A DNA stretch of 64,000 nt from Proales similis (taxonomy: Eukaryota > Rotifera > Eurotatoria > Ploima > Proalidae): NCBI GenBank assembly GCA_019059635.1, contig JAGVRJ010000012.1:310001-374000 (forward strand), given 5' to 3'. Under the pieces are notes generated by a model. It made no database searches and was not told the origin of the DNA. It saw only the letters and a list, made by a program, of their open reading frames with translations. Shown piece by piece: positions 28,222 through 41,000 of the stretch (position 1 is its first letter; the number at the start of each line of letters is the position of its first letter). Both the position numbers and the translations under genes were made by a program.

Positions 28222-30679
28222 CTAGGACTCAAAGTTGTAGCTGTTGAGCAGCTTGTCGATCATGTCCGAGCTCATCTCGGCGTCCATGTCGAAGTTGCTC
28301 TGCGAATTTGAGTTCAGAAGACTTTGAAGGTTGATGAGGTCGCCGACAAGATCCGACTCCAAATTGGACGAGGAGCCTCTTGAGTTCTCAAATCTGCCCG
28401 GCTCCGACTTGGGCATCTCGATCAAACGATCGCTCTCCTCGTTCTTGAATACAACCGATCGCTCGTTTCGCTCAGGCGGCATGCCGGCCGCTAGAATTTC
28501 TGACGGACTTGAACTCATCAACAGCTCGTATGGCGGTCGTGAGTGAGCCACTCTAGAATTTGACTCGCCTGGCAGCGATTTCTGCTGTCGGCTGAACTCC
28601 ATGGCCCAGCTGGCCAGCTTCTGCTCGTCGCTTATGCTCTCCATGGTCTCCTCCAGAATTTTCAGCTCGTCCTGTTGTTTCATGATCATTGCCTCGAGTC
28701 TCTGCTTTTTGATTTTGAACTGCGACAGCACGTAGTTTCTGTAATCCAAGTCACTGTAGCTGCGCATGAATATGCTCTTTAAAGGCAAGGGTGAGTTAAA
28801 CGACAATCGAAAGAAGCGAAAGCAGCTCCTACTCCCAGACTGTCGTCTAGTTCTCGCTCATTTCGACTTGAAATGGGCAAACTGCTGCCTGACGAACTGT
28901 TTAAATCTTTGGCCACTTTGCACTGTGTGCGGTCGGCTGCGTCCTCAAACTGATCGACAAAGGTCTCCTCGCTGGGCTCGATCTCTCGTTTGATTGCGGT
29001 TCGCTGTCGTTCGTCACCCGGCGACGATATGCTGCTCTCGCTGCTCTTCTTTCTACTCTCAGACAAGAGCGTGTTGATTTTCTTCGACTGAGAGACGGGC
29101 TCCTGTACGAGGGTGCGCGAGGTCGACGAGCTGCTGCTGCCTTGCAGATGATGAAAGGCCTTTATGCTCTGCGGCTTGACCGCCTTCTCGTCGATCATTA
29201 TTTGAAAGGTGCTCTGAATCCAGATCCACTGCAGGCCTTTGGTTTTGAACCTGTACGAGAGCGACTGGCTGCCGCCGTTCTGTAGAACTAAATTCAGATT
29301 AGAACTGGCCAAGGCGGCGCATTTGTATGCGATTACGTCGCGAGTGACAACTGCTCAACTGCTCGAGCTCTTCGTGATGGCAGTAGTCGTACAGGCTGGT
29401 GCCGAGCATTTCAATTTGATTGTAGCCGAGGATTTCGTTCGCCCTTTTGGTTTGCTCAGTGAGAGAGACAGGAGGCGGCAAGAAGAAGAGCGCTTTACTT
29501 CGAGTCGATTGAGGTGAACTTGAGCTCCATTGAAAAGTCGCTCTGAAATTCGCGCTTGTTACTGTAGCGCGGATTTACTTCGTTGCCGCTCATGAACGTG
29601 TCGAGTCGGGCGATTGTGTTGAAAAAGCCGCTGTTTTCCGCTGCGTTCAAGGTTTCAGCATAAAGCGCGAGGCAAGTGAAGCTGAGTGGTGACGACATCG
29701 CTTACATCGCTTAAAGAATCCGATGACCTGCACCGATTCGTAGCTGGTCTGGTTTGGTGGCGCGCACGCTTTGAATGCCTTGCTCAGGCGGCAGCTAAAA
29801 CTGATCGGGTCTGAAGCAAGTCAGATGAGCTCAAGTTTGATGAGTTGGAGTCAAGAGCCTACCCAACGAATTGTATTTTTTGGCGAGTAAAAATCGAAGC
29901 TGCTTGGCGCTGGCCTCGTCCATGAATTCGAAAATGGCCCGATTTTGAATGTTCTTCTGCGCTTGGCTTTAGAGACTGGCCGCTCGAAGGGGAGATATGC
30001 TGCTCTTACCGGACTGTGGCCAAGCAAATAGCCTATTTCGTCCGACGTGTATTTGATCAGACCGTTGGGATCGAAGACAATGCAGAAGGCGTTTTGAAAC
30101 TACAACAACCGATTGTAGAAGGGTTGAGTGAGTGAGTGCGAGGCGCAACACTTGCCTCCATCATGAAGCGCATGAATTCGTCATTGTCCAGAAAGAAGGG
30201 CTTGCAGCTGTACGGTATGCTCTGGCTGTATAGGGGCTTGTCTGTTGTGAGAGCGATCAAGTATTCAGGCGGTTCGAACTCCCATAGACAGACACTTACC
30301 GCTATAGTTGCGGAAAAAGAACAGCGTCTCGTTGAGCACTGTCGCTTTGTCTATTTTGCGCGGATGGTTCAGCAGGCTGCCGAGCTCTTGCACCAACATA
30401 TTGAACTGGTCGCGGCGCTTCTTCTCGTTTTGATTGCGCGACTTGCGCTTGTCGTTCATCGAGAACGAATAAAGCGAATTCATCTGCGACCGGGTGCCGC
30501 TGCTAGTAGTCACACTCGCGTCGTCGTCCAAGTCGAAATCGTCGCTGTCGTCGCTCCTGCGTTTCTACTCGTTAGACAGTTGCACATTTGACACAGGCGG
30601 CTGCAAATTACTTCAACGAGCACGATGAGGACATGCGAGAGCTGAACGAACGGTTATCCATCTTGCCGGCAAACGTCAT
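28222..30679 (-). CDS. Clk: Circadian transcription factor CLOCK
   Basis: Ten exons (minus): 30612-30679, 30300-30556, 30156-30241, 30010-30099, 29863-29956, 29706-29810, 29499-29640, 29337-29443, 28833-29287 and 28222-28776. They encode 652 residues. CLOCK pairs with CYCLE/BMAL1 on E-boxes to drive the circadian loop. The bHLH (KSRNQNEKKRRDQFNMLVQE; KIDKATVLNETLFFFRNYS) is CLOCK/NPAS2-type. PAS-A (NAFCIVFDPNGLIKYTSDEI) and PAS-B (NEILGYNQIEMLGTSLYDY; LSYRFKTKGLQWIWIQSTF) follow. A Ser-rich linker leads to the exon-19-like coiled segment (KIKKQRLEAMIMKQQDELKI). No poly-Q tract is present, unlike insect CLOCK. The C-terminus ends with an acidic-hydrophobic motif (SSDMIDKLLNSYNF) that could be a transactivation element. 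The intron after exon 3 has a GC donor. Confidence 0.92.
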
Positions 30680-30958
30680 TGTTAGGTGCCCGGTCCACCA
30701 AGTTCTGCCAGAGAGCGTTCAATTGTCAAATGAGTCGAACTGAGACGACAAGAGTGTAGAAAGCCGTCTTACTGGCTTCTCAATGCGCTCGACTCGAAAT
30801 AGGTGAGAAAAAGAGGTTTATTTCTGTATCTACAAGCGACAACAAACGAATAGGTCTCTTATCGTGAATAAAATGGAGTGTGAACGTTGCATTCGTAAGT
30901 TGTGTTGGTGGGCAAAATAAAATAATCACCAGTTTGGCTCGGATTTGAAATGCGGGGT

Positions 30959-32651
30959 CTATGCCTGTTTAGCTTTTTGGCCGGCGATGGCCTCTTTGGC
31001 GGTCGCTTTGGCCACAGTCCTGAACACTTTTAGGTCGCGAAAGTTGTTGACTGTCAAGGCCACGTTGCCCACACTGTGCAAACCATTCTCAGTCAGATTG
31101 GCCGCGTCCGGTCCGTATCTAGAAAAGAGCGAAAAAAAGCGCTGAATCAACGAGCTGGTGATTAAGAAATGCAGCCAAAACGCATGGTTACTTGTGCTCG
31201 ACCACTTGAACGGTCTGGTCGCTGATGCTCTTGGCCAGAGTTTTGGCGCCTCTCTCCAGCGAGTCGTAGACTATGCCGAAGCTCTGAATGGAGCCAGAAG
31301 CGACTGTGCAAATGTTGTCCACGTAGCCGCCCGCCTCTTTGGTGTCCTGGCCGGGCAGCGAGCCGATCAGACGAGTCGATCCCGAGCGAATGTGGGGCGC
31401 CACCGTTTTGCCCACTGAGGTCGCAAACGAGCCCAGTTTGTTGAGGAGGAAGGAGCTCACTCTAACTGTGGCGTGTGTGCCAGTGTTGACGCCTTTCATC
31501 AGCGACTGCAGCTTCGGATCGACTTTGGCCGGCTCACTGTTCGGCTGCAGTTGAGTCTTGAGTTTCTCGCCCGTCGATTGGAAGTATTTGGTGGCATAGT
31601 CCGTTCCTGTGCCCAGTCCGCGTGAAATGAATTGGGCGCCACTGACCAGAGATTCGGCGATCTGCTGCGCCTTGTTGACCGTCTCGGCAGACGGCTCTGG
31701 CCGTCTATCTTCCACAACGGTGGTCAACTTGCTTCTCGCTTGCGGCTCGACTTGTGCCGGTTTGGGCAGATGCTGCACGCCGACAACCGGATGCTTTACT
31801 CCGCTCGGCTGACTCTTGTCTTGAATTATAAGGCATTTGTAGTTGGCCAGAATGTCCTCGAACACACACTTGACCTCGTTGTCGGCGACCGATTCGGTGA
31901 ATGTGATTCCCACAAACGAGCAGCCGGGCGGACAGACGCTGCTGCCGGTCCTTGACTGATCGTTGGGAAATATGAACGCGTTGAAATTGGTTTTCATGGC
32001 CGGCAGCTCGCCAGGCACGAGTGGATAGAGCCACGAGCCGACGCGAATAAAGCCAGCGATCGACTGGCCACTCTGCGCCTCTCTCTGCTTAATCAGCTCG
32101 GAAGGAAAGGCGTAGACGCTGAGCGCCTGTGCCTCGGACGGAGTGGACACGGTGCCGTCGTCGGCGATGTAAAACATTCGCACGCCATTGTCGAGTCGGT
32201 AGATCTCGGTGGCGCGGCTCAAATCGGGCAAAGCGCTCGCCGATTCGAACGCGTCCTCGTCAATAATAAACGGCTCTCGTAAGCTGTCTCCCAGCACCTG
32301 CTCTCCGATTCTAATGAACTCCTGTTCGTTCTGGCGTGCGCTTAGCTTGTCGATTCGCTCCGCTGTTTGCGACCTCAACTCGAGCAGCTTGCTTTCAATG
32401 CTGCTCGCCTCACTCGGCCGAGAGAATTGACTTTTATTGGCCGAATAAAATGCCAGCGCTTGTCCAATCTTGTCCAGGCTCTGCTCGTAGAGTCGAATTG
32501 CGTGTCTCAAGTCCATTCGCTCGTCGTCCGAGTCGACCATCTGCGCGTCGTAGCTGAGTGCGTGGTCGAGCGTAGCGTATACTTCCCTCTTTAAATCGTT
32601 TAGTTTCGCCAACTGGTCCACAGCGGCTCCGGTTATAACTGCCTCGCTCAT
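30959..32651 (-). CDS. SPART: Spartin (SPG20)
   Basis: Two exons, 31192-32651 and 30959-31118 (minus), encode 539 residues. Spartin works in lipid-droplet turnover, endosomal trafficking and cytokinesis; loss causes Troyer syndrome in humans. An MIT domain occupies roughly residues 10-100 (LRHAIRLYEQSLDKIGQALA). A central beta-rich part has VRMFYIADDGTVSTPSEAQ and GFIRVGSWLYPLVPGELP. The plant-related senescence domain follows in the last 200 residues (SQFISRGLGTGTDY-type glycine-rich helices ending NFRDLKVFRTVAKATAKEAI). The start is the first ATG in frame (MSEAV). A Pro-rich linker between the halves may hold binding motifs. Confidence 0.92.
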
Positions 32652-33514
32652 TCTTTTATCTTCTAAACACAAACGCGCTCAGACTTAGACTCTTTGGCGT
32701 AATCGGCTTTGGCCGCTTGACAGTTGCCGCTTTGACAGAAAAAACAATTTATACAACCGCCGGAGTGATTCACGAATTTGAAAACGTTGAATGGCATCTT
32801 ATGAAGATGAATAATCCTGTCGATCGAAGGCGCGCAGAATAGTTGCAAGTAAGAAATGAAGCTCTCCCGTTCAAATTATGCTTGCGGGCGGCTAGTTTAT
32901 GCTAATTGTGGTGAATTAGACGCAAGGAGTGTTCTGGTGGCGCCTCTTGCATTCATTGCCTGACACGTAAAGGCATGGACAAGTAAATTGGGCCAATTTT
33001 GCGATAATTAGTCTTCCTTGACTTCCTGACAGCCAGATTCATTGCTGATGCGTGTTCGGCATCGGATGCAATGTTCCGTCAGAGATCGCTTTCATTCGTC
33101 GCTATCCGTCGCTATTCAAGTGTGTAGGTCCACATGCTCAAGGGATTGTGAGTATTGTTCAGCGCACAGTGGATCAGCGAGAGCTCTGGGTGAGGGTGCG
33201 ACTAAGGCGGCGTGAACGTGTGGCCGCCACGGGCATCAAGGTGATTAGCGTGCTTGGTGTGTATTCAGCAGCACACATGCGAATAGTGGACATCGCAATA
33301 TTTGGCCGCGCAGTCGACTCGAATTATTAGCATGAATTATAATAAAAAATGACGATGATGTCAGAGTTGCAAGTCGCCCAACAAAGGCAATGCATACAGG
33401 CCAACAAGACAAACACCCCAGCACACACACACATGCACTCAGTGAAGCGAGAAGAAAGAAAACGAAAGCGTTCAATTTCATTCGATCAGATTTATCGTTC
33501 TAGATTCAAGAGAA
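32652..33514. other. Divergent intergenic region between spartin and TMBIM4
   Basis: The genes point away from each other, so promoters of both lie here. CA-rich and GAAA-rich tracts occur at 33415-33475. No coding exon with splice support was found. Confidence 0.4.
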
Positions 33515-34404
33515 ATGAGCTCAGCATTTGAAAGCGGCAGCTCGAGCAAATCTGGCATTGTCGACGACTTCATGTATGGGTCGAACGTGGCCCAATCGCA
33601 CAAGATCGTGCGACTCGGCTTCATCCGAAAGGTCTACGGCATTCTGTCGGCCCAGCTGGCATTCACAACTCTGGTCGGCGGCCTGATTATGGCATCCAGC
33701 TCGCTGCAGGAATTCCTCAAGACCAAGTAAATGCTCATTTCGGCCTCTCTGCCCTGTCCCAATCAATCTAATCGAATGTTTTGCAGCACTTGGGTACTTA
33801 GTCTCAACATGCTCGCCACCTTTGTGATCCTGATCGCCCTCATGGTCAAACGAACCGAATATCCGGTCAACTACTATCTGCTGGCTTCGTTTGTAATTTT
33901 GCAAATTCTACCCCGAACGCTCGAATTCAGTCTGATCGAATTGAGTAGACGTTTTTCGAATCGATCGCAGTCGGCACTGTGGCATCGTTCTATGAGACGT
34001 GGACAGTGATTCAGGCGTTTTGCTTGACCACACTGGTCGTGCTCTCACTGACCGCGTACACTTTCCAGTCGAAGCGCGACTTTCACTCGGCCGGCGCGCT
34101 CCTCTTCAGTCTGCTCATTTTATTAACGTTCGGCTCTCTATTTCAAGTAGGCTTGTCTAAGCTCCAAAACCGTTCTGAGCGAGTTTAATTCGAAAAGATC
34201 TTCTTTCAAATTGAACTGGTGAACACCGTCCTGGCCGTGTTCGGAGCCTTTCTCTTCTCGGCCTTTATTGTGTTCGACACGCAAATGATTATGAAGCACC
34301 TACACGCCGAGGAGTACATCGTCGGGGTGATTAATCTCTACTTGGACATAATTAATCTCTTCCTGGAAATTCTTCGCATCCTGGGCCAAGCCAACAGGCA
34401 GTGA
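33515..34404 (+). CDS. TMBIM4: Transmembrane BAX inhibitor motif protein 4 (Lifeguard 4)
   Basis: Four exons, 33515-33726, 33787-33892, 33949-34146 and 34198-34404, encode 240 residues; the human protein has 238. It is a seven-helix Golgi/ER protein that limits apoptosis and tunes calcium release. The family opening DDFMYGSNVAQSHKIVRLGF and FIRKVYGILSAQLAFTTLVG is intact. Later helices include WTVIQAFCLTTLVVLSLTAY, TFQSKRDFHSAGALLFSLL, and the C-terminal FDTQMIMKHLHAEEYIVG plus NLYLDIINLFLEILRILG. The last motif, with its acidic residues, forms the calcium/pH sensor of the BI-1 family. AATAAA lies near 34516. Confidence 0.95.
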
Positions 34405-35444
34405 ATTAGCTTCTGCTTGTAATTAGCTCTCACAAAGGAATTTGATTTGTCACGGCAAAGCCAGTCTATCGCCACAAAGCACACACACACACACACAAAA
34501 CCAAAAATCCAAAGAATAAAGAATTAGTAAAACAGACAGACTGAGAATCAATAAATTTGAATTGCACAATTCTTGAACCAGTGGCTTTTAAGGGGCGGGA
34601 TGCGAACTGGCGCGGCCGTTGATAAGTCTGTTCGCATTCATTGGGTCGTCGTCAGATGAACAAGATGGTGCGGTTCATAAATGCATTAATAACCAATTTG
34701 ACTGATGAAGGCGAACCGTCTCAGAGCAGAATTCCACCGACAAAATATTATAAGAACAAAGCTGGCAAAGAGTCAGCTCTAATGAAGGGGTAACCAGAGC
34801 CGAGAGAGAGAGAGACGGAGCACGAGAGAGAGACGTAGCACGAGACAAAGAATGATAGAGCGAGCCAAGCAGAGAGATTGCAGGCTTTTGATGCGGCGGC
34901 TCAATGCGAACGCAATCGATACCAAATTAGTGATGGATTCAGTTGTCATTTTTAGTGTGTTAATGTACGCGACGCATCGGATGAAGGGCCGCATTTCTTG
35001 TCGGCAATTATTAGACATCTCCGACTAGTTCACATAAATGCATGTGCGCTCTCCGCCAATTGATGCTCGCCTAAGAGTTTAGAGCGGCTCCTCATTCCGT
35101 TCGGATGATTCGATTAATTATCAAAATTAATATGAAATATAAAGCGTTTTAATTTATCGATTAAACGCGATGCATGCTATTATGTCATAATCGTCATCAA
35201 TTGCTCTGTCAAGCAGCAACATCGCTCTCTCAACTTGGTGTCTCGTTAAGCAAGTTGAAACTTGGAGGGCCTTTTGACATCGACTAGTGCCCTCGCTCGT
35301 TTGGCACATCTTAATCAAACTTAAACTGGCTCGTTCGCTAATTTTCTGCTCTTTTTAAAAGAATTAATCATTTCCTCTGCCTCTCTCTGCCTTTGAGCGA
35401 ATCGCAGCATCCGAGAGTGTCATCAATCTCACGCTTCACTCGTC
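34405..35444. other. 1 kb intergenic region upstream of GUCY1B1
   Basis: It includes the TMBIM4 3' UTR with a CA microsatellite at about 34480-34497, a GA-rich tract at 34800-34850 and AT-rich DNA near 35090-35190 containing ATTA-type homeodomain-like cores. No exon was identified. Confidence 0.4.
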
Positions 35445-37838
35445 ATGGTGAGCACCGTTTTTGTATTTTAATTAAAAAAAAAATTTCAATTTTTCTCTCG
35501 GCGACTAGTACGGCTTTGTGAACTTTGCCCTTGAGCAACTGGTTTTGCGCAATTTCGGCGACGATATATGGAGCCAAATAAAGTAAGGAGGAAACTCAAC
35601 TGGTGATGATTTGGCCGGGCCAACTTGACAGTCGCAAATATTCAGAAAAGAGGCCGGAGTCGAACTGGACGGAAATTTCATGATCCGAGTTGTCTATGAA
35701 GACCATCTGACGTACTCGCTGGTAGCGGCGGCCTGCAAAGTTCTCAGTGAGTAGAATTTGCCCCTTTTGACGCGTAACTGTCGGTCATGGCCGTTTGCGT
35801 AGAGCTGCCGGCCTCTGACATCTTGCAGCTGTTCGGGCAGTTCTTCTTCGAGTTCTGCGTCGAGTCAGGCTACGACAAGATACTGAGTGTGCTCGGATCG
35901 ACAACCAAAGACTTTTTACAAAACTTGGACGCCCTGCACGACCACTTGAGCACCATCTATCCAGGTTTGGCTGACTGCCACGCTCTCGGAGATTTAAACG
36001 AGTAGTGACGTTAATTGCAGGAATGAAGGCGCCTTCCTTCCGCTGCTCTGAGCGCGAAGACGGCCTCTTGGTGTTGCATTATTACTCGGAGCGGCCCGGA
36101 CTAGAGTTCATTGTGATCGGCCTCGTCAAGATTGTCGCGCTCAAGCTGCATCAGTCCGAAGTCGAGTGCACAGTGATCAAGTCGAAGGGTGAGCAAGGCT
36201 GTGATCACGTTCAGTTTCTGATTGCCGAAAAATGTAAGTAGTCCCCATGCAAGCCGCAAATCTGCTTGTCTTTAATCGTACGGCTGTAAAAGCGGCCGAG
36301 AACAAAGTGAAAAGCCGTGGCACCGACAAGCTGAAGAGCGTAATTGAGAAAGAGTTCGGCCAGGTGGCCATGTTCAATCCGAAATCGTTCAACAGCTCGT
36401 TCCCATTCCACATTGTGTTTGACGAACAACTCAGAATTCGCCAGTGCGGCAGTTCGATCGGACGAATTATTCCGCAGCTGAAACGACCCGGAGGCTGCTG
36501 TCTTGACGAGCTGTTCAGCATCGTGCGACCTCACATTACGCTCGACTACCACTCGATCTGCGCTCAGATCATGAGCGTATTCGTCCTTTGCACAAAGCCG
36601 GGCGTGTTGGACGCGAAGAGAAACGGCGACGCCAACGAGGACAAAGAGAACGGGACCAGATTCAAAGGGCAAATGGTGCCACTGGCCAACCAGAAGCTCA
36701 TTCTCTTTTTGTGCTCGCCCTGTTTGATGGGCCTCGAGGACTTGTCGGCGTGAGTTTTCAATTGCTCTATTTTCTGTCTGTTGCTGTCGTCTAAACATCG
36801 AACGTGCCAGACGCGGCATTTGCATTAGTGACATACCCATTCACGATGCGAACAGGGATCTCATGCTAATGAACGAGCACTGGGAAGAAGAGTGGAATCT
36901 GACGCAGAATTTGGAGCTGCTCACCGATAAGCTGCAAAGAGCGCTGTCCGAGCTCGAGAGCGAGAAGAAAAAAACAGACAAGTAGGGCCTTTCGAGCATA
37001 AACCAAAAATATCTGAATCATGGCCTCTCTTGCCCACAATAGCCTTCTGTACTCGGTCCTGCCGCCGAGCATTGCCCAGCAGCTGCGCTTGAACAAGCCA
37101 GTGATGCCGGCCAGATACGAGCAGGCCACGCTCATGTTCTGCGGCATAAAGGACTTTACATCGTTCTGCGCCAAGTACGCCAAGGACTCGCAGCAGATTG
37201 TCAACTTGCTGAACGCCGTGTTCACCAAAATCGACGAAAAGATCAGCCAGTACCCGCAGGTCTACAAAGTGGAGACTGTCGGCGACAAATACATGGCGGT
37301 GTGCGGACTGCCCGAAAAGGTCGAGTCGCACACCAAGTACATCTGCCTGGTTGCACTTGACATAATCGAATGCAGCCAAGAGCTGAGCGAAGAAAACGGC
37401 GAAGAGATTGTGGTAGGTGCCCGCTCTGGCTCGATTCATTGTCAGAAAGAGACTGAAAATGAAACTTAAGCTGACGATCGGAATCAACTGCGGCGAGATA
37501 GTCACCGGAGTGATCGGAAAGAGAATGCCGCGCTACTGCTTGTTCGGCGACACGGTGAACTTGACCTCTAGATGCGAGACGACCGGCATCAAAGGCAAAA
37601 TAAACGTATCCGAGTTTGCGTACAGGTAAGAAGCCACGAGCGCACTCTCTCACGCAGACAACTGGCCAAACCAATTGAATTTAGAAACGTGCAGAACACA
37701 ACAGATGGGCACCCGAGCTTTAAATTCGACTTTAGAGGAGAGATTCCGATGAAAGGAAAGCCGAGGCCGATAAAAATGTGGCTTTTGTCTCGACAGCAGG
37801 GCCCCGTGTGTCCCTTTTCTAAACTGCCCTCTTCTTAG
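35445..37838 (+). CDS. GUCY1B1: Soluble guanylyl cyclase beta-1 subunit
   Basis: Ten exons: 35445-35447, 35509-35582, 35646-35746, 35803-35964, 36021-36233, 36293-36749, 36811-36981, 37043-37412, 37471-37625 and 37685-37838. They encode 619 residues, the same length as human beta-1. The first coding exon is the ATG alone. The protein is the nitric-oxide receptor subunit. The H-NOX domain starts [17 protein letters not shown] and has the heme ligand His in [14 protein letters not shown] and the YxSxR motif (YYSERPG). PAS and coiled-coil parts follow ([20 protein letters not shown]). The cyclase domain has [27 protein letters not shown] and [17 protein letters not shown]. As in other beta subunits, the first metal Asp is absent (FCGIKDF), so an alpha partner is required. 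It is the conventional NO-sensitive type, not the Gyc-88E type. Confidence 0.95.
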
Positions 37839-38012
37839 TCAATTGGCTGTTGTTAAAGAGTTTATGCTCCGCTTGCAATTGTCGTCTAGTTTTATTCAAT
37901 ACAAAATGTAGCAAATTTGCTTGATTGAGAAGATTGGAAAGATAGACAGAAAAGGACGGCCAAGACACTGATTGGCATGATCAGAACGTTATTTACATTT
38001 TAAGCACAAATC

Positions 38013-41000
38013 TCATTTCCTGGCCGAACGGCGGGTGCGCATCGAATAAGAAGAGTTGGAAGGGTGCTCGGCGCTGGCCGGTGTTGAAGACGCTTGTTTG
38101 CTGAGAGCTGCAGCTCGTTTGCCGCGAGTCGGCTTCTTGCTCGACGCCGGCTTCTCGTCGTTCTCTTTCTCCTCGTGCGGCGAGTCACTGGTCAATGCCG
38201 ATACGTGAATGTTCGACTTTTCTGGCGTTTGGCTTGCCGAATGATCGTCGACGGCAGCGCCACTTGTCCGATTGCGCTTGGAGCGGGGCGTGGACGCGTT
38301 CGACGATGCCGACTCGTTTACTTGGTGGCCGATTCTCCTTTGAGAACGGGATGTGTCCGAGCGTGCTGTAGATGCGTTGCCGAGCGGCTCGCGACTCTCA
38401 TTTTGGTCACATTCAGTCTCTTGGTCGTCATCCTCGTGCTCGACTGGCGGCGGCTCCTTTCGCTTTTGGCCTGACACTTGAGAAGATTCGTCTCGCTCTC
38501 TCAGATGCTGATGCAGCTCATTCTGCAGCTTTTCATGCTCGTCACTGGCCGAGCCGTTCTCTCTGGGCACGTAGAAGCCGTTCGGCAGCTTGACCATCTC
38601 GTCGGGCAGTTCAAGCACAGACTTGAATTGGCCAAATGCTTTCGAGTGCATGTGAAACAGGAATATTTCGCAAATGATGCACAAGTTCTTGTTAATCAAA
38701 TAGAGATTCTGAAGCGCTGCCTTGTTTCTGGCGTTCAGCTCGGCGTTGTTTCGATCTTTGGCCAACTGAGCCGACAGACTGGCCAGAGCGTTGGCGGCCA
38801 GACCGTCGTCGCTTGCTTTTATTTTCTGCAGCACCTGCTTTATAAAGGCCACTTGGGACGAGTCGGGCGCCTCGAGCAGCGGGTCGAGCACAATCGACAT
38901 GCAGTCGCGAATGAGCTTCAGCTTCGCTTCGTCTTTGACCGAGTCTATTTTCACATTGTGCGCCATTAGACTAACCGCGTACGCAATGCAGTTCTCAGGC
39001 AGCAGATGCGGCGCGTGCTGTGCTCTTCGACTCGCTTCTAGACGGAGCGCCTTGACAAGCGCGGCGAACTGCTTTTTCACTCTCATTTTGCGCTCACGAT
39101 TCGAATCGAAGCCGGCCAGTACGAACATGGCCATGTAGCTGAGCGGCAGACGAGACGACTTGACTGCTTTGTGCAGCTTTCGGTTCATTACATCTCTAAC
39201 TTGGGCAACTGGATCGATAAAGCATTTGGCAAGAAGATGGTAGAACTCAAGAGTGAAGTGCGGTCGAAACGCAGGCTCTTGGGCCAGCTTGAGCAGCTGA
39301 GAGGCGCCCAAAGCTCTAATGTACGCTTTCTCTGCCTCGTTCAAACTCTCGGTCTCCGAGTCTGCTCCGTGCTGTCGAATGAGGCGAACAAGCATCTTGA
39401 GCGTGGAGACAATGCTGCCACAAGAAGCCTTCTGGCCCAGGCACCAGCGAACGATCAGCTTGACTGCTTCGCGCAGAACGCGCGTGGACGTGCTCAGCTC
39501 GTTTTCGTTCTCAATCCATTTGGCACTTGACCGCGCAATTCGTTTGGTCGTGTTTAGACTCGACTGGTTGGCGCTGTCGTTGGCACTTGAGCCGGCCAGA
39601 ACGATGTCTTTGACTATGAACTGAGTGACAAACTGCTTTGCCTCGTGTGCCACGTCCGGAATGAGTTGACAAACGTGGCCAATACTGACCAGGCAGGTGA
39701 GAATCGAGCGCTTGCCGGCCGCCTCGACGTTCTCGCACGCTTCGGCGAATATGAGTCGAAGGACGCGCTCCGAGTCGGCAAAGTTGTTGTAGATTAGCTG
39801 TACGGCGTGCTTGGCCTGTTTGACTTGCTTGCCCTGTGTGCACAACTGGCGCAGTTTAGCCTCCTGCTGCTCGTTGACGGCCTGAATTTCGGCATCGCTC
39901 TTGGCATGGAAATGCGCCGCTAGCAGCTTCAGAGTTGAGCTGATCACGTGCTCTTTTCGACAGGTGATCATCGAAATGAGCTTCTCGTATGTGCAGGCCG
40001 AAATGAGGTTTGATTTGGCGTTGACACTCAGCACAATGTTCAACAGCTGGAGGCCTTTCTCGCCGTCGTCTTCGATCTGCTCGAGAAGAAACTGCTCGTT
40101 GAGAGCAGAGCCAGAGCGGCCTTCTTCTTCGCCCACACTTGTGCCGGCTTCGCGCTCACTCTCTTCATCGGCGCCGTCCTGGTCAGCGCCCGAATTCTCT
40201 TCCTCGTCCTCCTCTTCCTCCTCATCGCCTTGCGTGATGTCAAGCGAATCGTCCGCCTCGCTCGAGCCGCTCTGGTTGAGCATGCGACGCTGCTTGGCAG
40301 TCATTCTCTGACGAATTTTGAAATCGACCAGCTCGAGCAGTTGATTGAAGCAGTCCAAGTCGATGATGAGCGACGAGATTCGCTCAATGAGTCGACGCGC
40401 GAAATTCATCTGCCCAGCGTTGAGGGCCGAGTTCATGTTGGTGAATACAAGCTGCACGAGCTGCATGGTGCGCGGACACGAGTTGCTGTTTGAGGCCAAC
40501 TGCCGCATGTAGTTCATTAGATTGCGGTTCTTGCCCAACAGCTCGACCAGCTGCTTGAGGAACTCAATGCTCTTGGTCGGAGCGGTGCCATGCTCTTGAA
40601 CAAAGGGGACAAGCGCGTGAATGCTGGCCTCGAGCTTGGCGCTCGAGCCCGAGTCGATCTGCTCGAACAAGTCCCTGAGCAGCTTGAGCAGCTGCATTCT
40701 GCCCTTCATGATCTCGAGCAAGGCGAGAACCGAGTGCTGATCGAGCCAGCTGAACACGTAATAGAGCATGGTCATCTTGGCGCGCGGACTGAACGTGTAC
40801 GGCACGAGACTGTTGTTGAGGAGGCGTTCGACTGCCATCTTGTCCTCGCTCGTCTCCTGGAAGTAGATGTGCATGATTTTGGACGGCAGCGAGTTGAGCG
40901 AGTTCATGAGTCGGCGCTTGCTCGGGCCCGCCTTGGCATGCACCCGCTTGAACAGAGTGGCCAGGCCTTGCATGGCCGCCTTTCTCACTTTGACTTTGAC

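Noticed and set aside
30268-30282. tRNA B-box-like GGTTCGAACTCC
   Set aside because: It lies in a CLOCK intron. No matching acceptor, D or anticodon stems can be drawn, and the upstream A-box-like bases are coding sequence.
36211-36840. 209-codon antisense frame within GUCY1B1
   Set aside because: Shadow of the well-supported cyclase exons.
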